Part shown: piece by piece, positions 30,084 through 33,927 of the stretch | Numbering within the stretch: the stretch's first letter is position 1 | How the letters are laid out: each line of letters opens with the position of its first letter | IMG/VR virus record: IMGVR_UViG_3300020442_001779 | Location: 1 to 33,927 of that record | From: a virus | Reading direction: 5' to 3' (one strand) | DNA: 33,927 nt | Translations under genes and position numbers: made by a program | Notes under the pieces: model-generated | Told to the model about the DNA's origin: nothing | What the model saw: the letters and a program-made list of their open reading frames with translations, nothing else | The model's database searches: none

Positions 30084-31065
30084 TTAACATCTCCTCAACT
30101 ACTGTTTCTGGAACTTTCAATACATATGCAGCATTATCTTGGAACCCAAATGATATTAAAAACTCACTATCACGCTTTACCATACCAATAGAAAATTCTA
30201 CATGACCAGACATGATAGAAAAGTCATCGGAAAACTTGACAATATTCCAATTTTTATCCCATAAGATAAACCTGTGGCGATATACAGCATCTTTTCTCCC
30301 AACTTCACTATTAAATAACCAAACTTCATGAGTTAAGGCTAAGTAGTGATCTTTCCATGAAATTACTTGAGAACCACCTCTAACATCTCTGGGAAGATTA
30401 ATTTGATCTCCTAGATGAACTGTTTCGCAGGTTTGATTTTCTGGATCAACTTTTACAACTTCAGTTGGATTGGACCATTTTACATAGTGATATGGAAGAT
30501 CTTCAATTGGCATCCAGTTTTTCTCGCAATAAGAATTTGGATCTTTTGGTGGAGGAATTCTAAATCTTGATACTTCTTGAACTCCATCATCATTAACTAC
30601 AATTTCTGACAATTCCATACGTCCTTGTCCATTAGTAGTAGTATCTCTCCTTACACCAGTAATGTATAATTTATCTTCCCATTTGAATATTCTAGCATCT
30701 TCTAATCCTACAAAATCCCACATGGGTTCATAAGTATCAAATGTAGAAGTGTCTATCTGAGAAAACTTTGAGATTTCAAAGTTTTCATCAAGTTCACAAT
30801 ACCAATTCCATGTTCTAAGATGCATATCCTCTTCTGGATGAATATACGTCAAAGGACCATATTGATGTTGATAAAGTTTTTCTTCAGAATGATAGAAGGT
30901 GTAGTTAACATGTCTAATATTAACTATTACCTTTCCAGATTCATCTATGAAGATTGATGGGTTCATCAATCCAGTACCAGAAGTTAATTCTGCCGGTAAA
31001 ATTAACGGATAAATGTTCCCACCATTCTCCAATGCTCTTTTCGCAAGAGAGTGCAAATAATCCAT
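30070..31065 (-). CDS. GH130-like five-bladed beta-propeller glycan enzyme
   Basis: A 331-residue protein with propeller repeats. The signature is MWDFVGLEDARIFKWEDKLY, where G-x-E-D-x-R is the EDPR-type motif of GH130 mannoside phosphorylases and glycosidases (residues 119-125). Further blades show NPSIFIDESGKVIVNIRHVN near the N-terminus, EKNWMPIEDLPYHYVKWSNP (KNW.P in the active site of the family), RGGSQVISWKDHYLALTHEV, and GHVEFSIGMVKRDSEFLISF. Whether it cuts, phosphorolyses or builds mannose-type links is not decidable. It leads a cassette with a methyltransferase and a glycosyltransferase, suggesting modification of glycans rather than degradation. Confidence 0.8.
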   Translation of the reverse strand: MDYLHSLAKRALENGGNIYPLILPAELTSGTGLMNPSIFIDESGKVIVNIRHVNYTFYHSEEKLYQHQYGPLTYIHPEEDMHLRTWNWYCELDENFEISKFSQIDTSTFDTYEPMWDFVGLEDARIFKWEDKLYITGVRRDTTTNGQGRMELSEIVVNDDGVQEVSRFRIPPPKDPNSYCEKNWMPIEDLPYHYVKWSNPTEVVKVDPENQTCETVHLGDQINLPRDVRGGSQVISWKDHYLALTHEVWLFNSEVGRKDAVYRHRFILWDKNWNIVKFSDDFSIMSGHVEFSIGMVKRDSEFLISFGFQDNAAYVLKVPETVVEEMLNEVR

Positions 31066-31089
31066 GAGTATAAAATAATGATTTTGATT

Positions 31090-31338
31090 TTATTCAGTAA
31101 CTGAGTCTACTTCCTCATTTGGATCTTTAAAGACTGCTACTCCAATTTCTGCCTTTGACTCTACACCTGCAAGTTGTCCCTGCAAAATTTCTTGCCAAAG
31201 TTCTTCTTTTAAATTACCTTCAGAGTCTCTTGGAATTCTTACTTCTCTAGTATAAGTAAATCCTTGAGAATTTGTATAGGTAACAGTTGCGTATTCTTCT
31301 GTGGTAAAGTCACTTACCGTATAATTTATAGAACTCAT
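31090..31338 (-). CDS. Small hypothetical protein, virion-associated context
   Basis: An 82-residue protein starting MSSINYTVSDFTTEEYATVT. The first half is strand-rich (YATVTYTNSQGFTYTREVRI), the second half helical (EELWQEILQGQLAGVESKAE), with an acidic C-terminus. It is coupled to the coiled-coil gene upstream by ATGA (31335-31338). Its location among tail fibre genes suggests a late, structural or assembly role. Family not named. Confidence 0.7.
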   Translation of the reverse strand: MSSINYTVSDFTTEEYATVTYTNSQGFTYTREVRIPRDSEGNLKEELWQEILQGQLAGVESKAEIGVAVFKDPNEEVDSVTE

Positions 31339-31553
31339 CCCTCAGATCCTTCAACCAAATTTTCTTCTACCAAACCTTCTTCTCCTTCCTCTGGAAGAGT
31401 TACGCCAGTTCCAGTTAGGTACTCATAAATCCCTTGGAGTTTTGTTGCCATTTCTCTTTTCATATTCAACTTGTTATTCAAATCCTGAATCTCCTTCATG
31501 AGTTCTTCGGATTGAGTAACTACAGATTGTAGATGCTTTTGTTGTTCAGTCAT
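31335..31553 (-). CDS. Small coiled-coil protein
   Basis: A 72-residue protein starting MTEQQKHLQSVVTQSEELMK. Residues 1-45 show regular hydrophobic spacing (LQSVV..SEELMKEIQDLNNKLNMKREMATKLQG) that predicts a coiled coil. The rest is acidic with a short YEYLTGTGVTLPEEGEEG tail. Such small coiled coils near tail fibres could be fibre chaperones or connectors, which is inference. A GGAG ribosome site and a late-type promoter core precede it. Confidence 0.72.
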   Translation of the reverse strand: MTEQQKHLQSVVTQSEELMKEIQDLNNKLNMKREMATKLQGIYEYLTGTGVTLPEEGEEGLVEENLVEGSEG

Positions 31554-31587
31554 TGTCGTTCTCCTAATATGAAATAATTTACTTAAC

Positions 31588-31595
31588 TATTTATT
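31588..31595 (-). promoter_or_regulatory. Putative late promoter (AATAAATA)
   Basis: AATAAATA on the minus strand, touching the stop of the 123-residue gene and 34 bases before the coiled-coil gene, which has a clear GGAG ribosome site. It matches the late core at 7 of 8 bases. Confidence 0.5.
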
Positions 31596-31965
31596 AGACT
31601 GGTGGAGTTACTTCATCTACTCCATCTTGCCACGGGAATCCAGAAGTAATTTCAGTCGTTGGTTGTGCAGCGTCTTCAATTTCCTCAGCAATTCTTCTAT
31701 CAATATGATCTCTATATTCTTGGTCAGAATTGACAACACTCTGAATCCATCCGAGTACAATTTCCTCAGTTAAATCTTCATAAGGTACAAAATTATTGGG
31801 ATCAACTGTTGCTAGGTCAAAAGGTGTTGCTCCAACAAATGTTCCTGAAACTCCATCTTCATTTGTTCCAGTTAATTTCCAATGTGTTTGTACAATGGCA
31901 TTTTGAATGGTTGAAGAGGACTTTCTACCAATTCTATCAATTGCCCAAGTATATGTGAGAGACAT
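31594..31965 (-). CDS. Hypothetical protein of cyanophage tail-fibre region
   Basis: A 123-residue protein starting MSLTYTWAIDRIGRKSSSTI. The N-terminal part (TYTWAIDRIGRKSSSTIQNA, then VQTHWKLTGTNEDGVSGTFV) suggests a small beta-domain. EEIVLGWIQSVVNSDQEYRD with HIDRRIAEEIEDAAQPTTEI is a helical end. From memory, proteins of this plan (W.l.g.de.G...ty.g...f, followed by ltee.vl.Wi) are common in tail fibre regions of marine T4-like phages. Function not known. A late-type promoter core precedes it. Confidence 0.75.
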   Translation of the reverse strand: MSLTYTWAIDRIGRKSSSTIQNAIVQTHWKLTGTNEDGVSGTFVGATPFDLATVDPNNFVPYEDLTEEIVLGWIQSVVNSDQEYRDHIDRRIAEEIEDAAQPTTEITSGFPWQDGVDEVTPPV

Positions 31966-31991
31966 TTTATATAAAAGTGAAATACCTGTAT

Positions 31992-31999
31992 TATTTATT
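31992..31999 (-). promoter_or_regulatory. Putative late promoter (AATAAATA)
   Basis: AATAAATA on the minus strand, overlapping the end of the S74 fibre gene and 26 bases before the 123-residue gene. It matches the late core at 7 of 8 bases. Confidence 0.48.
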
Positions 32000-32759
32000 C
32001 AAGATTTTCTATTCTTTGTTCTAAAGAATCCATTCTAGTTTTCATCTCTTGCATTGCTTTTACCATTACAGCAGTAACTCCATCAAACTCCAATGATTGT
32101 AGTGCATTTGGATCATCTTTTACACCTTCAACACTACTCGGTATAATTTCTTGAAGTTCATGTGCAATAAATCCTTCTCTTCTTATTCCGTCATGAGTAC
32201 TTAATTGTGTATTGCTTCCATCTTCATTAGTTTTAGTAAAATTAGTCCATTCATACTCAATTGGTCTCAACTGCATAATTCTATCAATTGCACCATCAGT
32301 CAATGGAGTAACATTCTGCTTCAATCTATGGTCAGATATTCTTGCAATGTTTCCAATTAATGTCCAGTCAATCCATACTCTAGCATATGGGTTAGCCCAT
32401 TCAATATTAAACCAGTTGTTTCCACCACCACCTCTACCCGCTCTAGTTCGTGCCCCGACCCACATCATTTCATAAAACATGGATCTATTTGAAGGATTCA
32501 TGTAGTAACCACTATTATTCCAATCAAAGAAAATGTATGCGCGACAGTCTCTTATATAAGTCTGGTTCTGATCAAAGTAATTTGCATATGCTCTAAAATA
32601 ATTATATCCTCCATCGTTATTGTAGTTAAAGTGAGTTGTTCCAGTAGGACCTAGAATTTGAACCTCACCATTAAACTTTGCACAATCACCAGCAGACCCA
32701 AAATCTGCATAATAACTAGTGTCATTACGATCATAATATACATTTGCATACATTGTCAT
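31995..32759 (-). CDS. Tail fibre protein with C-terminal S74 chaperone domain
   Basis: A 254-residue protein. Residues 1-100 contain repeats of the type YYDRNDTSYYADF and FFDWNNSGYYMNPSNRS, a motif I know from cyanophage fibres (YYDxNNTxYYxDP). The C-terminal part has SDHRLKQNVTPLTDGAIDRI (Ser142 as predicted catalytic Ser of the S74 intramolecular protease, Lys147 close by), RPIEYEWTN, GFIAHELQEIIPSSVEG and an end coiled coil MKTRMDSLEQRIENLE. S74 domains help fibre trimerisation and then cut themselves off. The start is supported by GGAGGGATAATACC upstream. The protein is short for a fibre and may be a modular tip. Confidence 0.85.
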   Translation of the reverse strand: MTMYANVYYDRNDTSYYADFGSAGDCAKFNGEVQILGPTGTTHFNYNNDGGYNYFRAYANYFDQNQTYIRDCRAYIFFDWNNSGYYMNPSNRSMFYEMMWVGARTRAGRGGGGNNWFNIEWANPYARVWIDWTLIGNIARISDHRLKQNVTPLTDGAIDRIMQLRPIEYEWTNFTKTNEDGSNTQLSTHDGIRREGFIAHELQEIIPSSVEGVKDDPNALQSLEFDGVTAVMVKAMQEMKTRMDSLEQRIENLE

Positions 32760-32763
32760 GGTA

Positions 32764-33189
32764 TTATCCCTCCGTTGCGTTCTGGTAGTAAACTAGTCCT
32801 TTTAAATGAGTATAGGCTTGATCAACGATACTTTCTTGACTTGTTGGATCTATGAAAAAATTTAAATCAAAATCACTAATATCTGTCGAAAGTGATCCGT
32901 TAAACTCAACATCAGTTGGATTAATAGTAATTGCTCCGATAGGTTCTTTACCATTATCTCTTGCTTCTCTACTAGTGTAAACTTCTATACTAATTCTACC
33001 AACATAACCTGCTCTCCAATATACCTCATGACCTTGTTGTCTTGGAGTTTGTCCATCTGGTCTTGATGGATCTGGAGGTGCTGGAACGTCATTCATACGT
33101 TTTTCGGTAGTCACCTTTTTAATTACATGGTATGCATTTGGAGCAGTCAAACCTGTTGAAGGTAATTCAAAATCTCTAACTAAAGCCAT
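32764..33189 (-). CDS. Hypothetical tail-fibre-region protein
   Basis: A 141-residue protein starting MALVRDFELPSTGLTAPNAY. HVIKKVTTEKR and a Pro/Arg-rich loop (PAPPDPSRPDGQTPRQQGHE) are followed by strands VYWRAGYVGRISIEVYTSRE and an acidic helix-rich end. The opening 'MALVRDFELPSTGL..PNAYHVI' is familiar from fibre regions of cyanomyoviruses, where it precedes or follows S74 fibres. It lies 4 bases from the next fibre gene and 1 base from the fibre gene before it, suggesting co-expression, perhaps as a fibre assembly or connector protein. Function not established. Confidence 0.72.
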   Translation of the reverse strand: MALVRDFELPSTGLTAPNAYHVIKKVTTEKRMNDVPAPPDPSRPDGQTPRQQGHEVYWRAGYVGRISIEVYTSREARDNGKEPIGAITINPTDVEFNGSLSTDISDFDLNFFIDPTSQESIVDQAYTHLKGLVYYQNATEG

Positions 33190-33190
33190 C

Positions 33191-33927
33191 TCACTCTCCT
33201 AATCGTTTTTTAAGTTCTGCGACTTCTTCTCTTAGAGTATTTATCATTTCACTCTGCTCTTTTATTGCTTCAATGAATAATCCAGCAAAGTTTCCATAAT
33301 CTACACCATATTCATCAACATCCTCTGCGTAAGTCACAACTTCAGGGACAACTTCAACAACTTCTTGAGCAATGACACCAATTTCAGTTTTACCATTATG
33401 AGGATCATCTTCAGATCTATTCGTCTTTATAAATGATACTCCACGTAAGTTTAGAACTTTGTCTAATGCATTTTCAATAGTCTTAATATCTTTCTTAACG
33501 CGAGCATCTGATGCTGCAGTAATTGAACTTGTTGAATAAATTGCTTTACTAACATAAAGTCCATAAGAAGATGATGTAGAAGATCCAACCATACCAACAC
33601 AGTTGTTGTTATGATGATAATAGTGATGCCATCTTCCACCATCTTGATTATAAAATCCACCATTACCACTACCATCAAACATGACGTGAGGACGGTTTCC
33701 AGTATCAATACACATTCCATACCAACTATTCTTGGATCCACGAAGTCTCATTGATCCATAAGAAGATACATCATTTGGACTTATGTGCCAACCATGGTCT
33801 CCAGAATAATATCCAGTACTATTAGTATACATCCAAGTGTACTTGTAAGTGTAACTACTACCACCATTAATTCTAAATCTTACAGTATCATTATTATAAT
33901 CTTGTTTGAATGTAATTCCATTATAGT
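33191..33927 (-). CDS. Tail fibre protein with S74 domain (5' part outside window)
   Basis: At least 245 codons; the frame is open through the right window edge, so the N-terminal part is missing. An internal ATG at 33832 is not taken as the start because protein-like sequence (YNGITFKQDYNNDTVRFRIN) continues upstream. The visible part shows Gly/Asn/Tyr/Ser-rich repeats (DHGWHISPNDVSSYGSMRLR, then RWHHYYHHNNN). An S74 domain follows: ASDARVKKDIKTIENALDKV, EIGVIAQEVVEVVPEVV, DYGNFAGLFIEAIKEQSE, with an end coiled coil NTLREEVAELKKRLGE. The predicted catalytic Ser is in SDARVKK. A host-binding tail fibre or tip is the likely role. Confidence 0.87.
   Translation of the reverse strand, partial: YNGITFKQDYNNDTVRFRINGGSSYTYKYTWMYTNSTGYYSGDHGWHISPNDVSSYGSMRLRGSKNSWYGMCIDTGNRPHVMFDGSGNGGFYNQDGGRWHHYYHHNNNCVGMVGSSTSSSYGLYVSKAIYSTSSITAASDARVKKDIKTIENALDKVLNLRGVSFIKTNRSEDDPHNGKTEIGVIAQEVVEVVPEVVTYAEDVDEYGVDYGNFAGLFIEAIKEQSEMINTLREEVAELKKRLGE

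Noticed and set aside
1-33927. tRNA genes, introns, inteins, integrase or attachment sites
   Set aside because: No cloverleaf with a CCA-proximal T-arm, no split core gene and no recombinase motif was seen by eye; a tRNA scan was not possible.

Overview
This is a segment of a T4-like (straboviral-type) myovirus genome, most likely a marine cyanophage of the Synechococcus/Prochlorococcus type. Diagnostic T4 core genes are present in T4-like order: gp44, gp45, gp46, gp47, gp55, UvsW, UvsY, gp23, gp22, gp21, a gp67-like core protein, gp20, gp19, gp18 and gp17. Cyanobacterial affinity is inferred from a DUF3110-like protein between gp46 and gp47, a CobS/CobT-like MoxR-VWA pair, a 2OG-Fe(II) oxygenase and several small families I associate with cyanomyoviruses. 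No photosynthesis gene, tRNA or integrase is visible. Every convincing gene lies on the minus strand, so transcription runs from high to low coordinates. Genes are tightly packed, with many ATGA or TAATG stop/start overlaps. No stretch longer than 150 bases lacks a gene.

Reading in transcription order (right to left): 33.9-31.1 kb holds tail fibre and small virion-type genes, two of which carry C-terminal S74 intramolecular chaperone domains; the first is cut by the window edge. 31.1-28.0 kb is a glycan cassette: a GH130-like beta-propeller enzyme, a TPR-FkbM methyltransferase and a family 2 glycosyltransferase. 28.0-25.5 kb holds a 756-residue modular basic Cys-rich protein and a small beta protein. 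25.5-14.2 kb is the head/tail morphogenesis block: terminase gp17, zinc-ribbon protein, sheath gp18, tube gp19, portal gp20, gp67-like core protein, a repeat protein with RHDENNNPV motifs, protease gp21, scaffold gp22, major capsid gp23 and a tail-tube-like protein. A strong UUCG hairpin terminator follows gp23. 14.2-8.2 kb holds recombination and late-transcription genes: UvsY, UvsW, an Sm-like protein, sigma factor gp55, and the gp47/gp46 nuclease complex. 8.2-6.9 kb is a run of very small coupled genes, including a glutaredoxin-like one. 6.9-3.4 kb holds the CobT-like metalloprotease/VWA protein, a Pro-Ala-rich small protein and the CobS-like AAA+ ATPase. 3.3-0 kb is the replication clamp operon: DUF3310-like protein, clamp gp45, three small or accessory genes, 2OG oxygenase, AbrB-like protein, and clamp loader gp44, which runs off the left edge.

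Regulation fits this layout. T4-type late promoter cores (xATAAATA) occur in the gaps before structural genes, while near-consensus sigma-70 promoters precede the replication operon and gp55. A third sigma-70-like promoter, next to gp55, points the other way on the plus strand and could make an antisense RNA.

The observations most worth following up are: a probable +1 frameshift in the Pro-Ala-rich gene before CobS; the 756-residue protein, which looks like a chain of Cys-containing modules separated by LTE sites that match the gp21 protease consensus; the RHDENNNPV repeat protein; the HExxH-VWA/MoxR pair; the plus-strand promoter and hairpin; and an inverted repeat enclosing the gp18 late promoter. 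All family assignments come from reading the sequence and from memory of families; no database search was possible.
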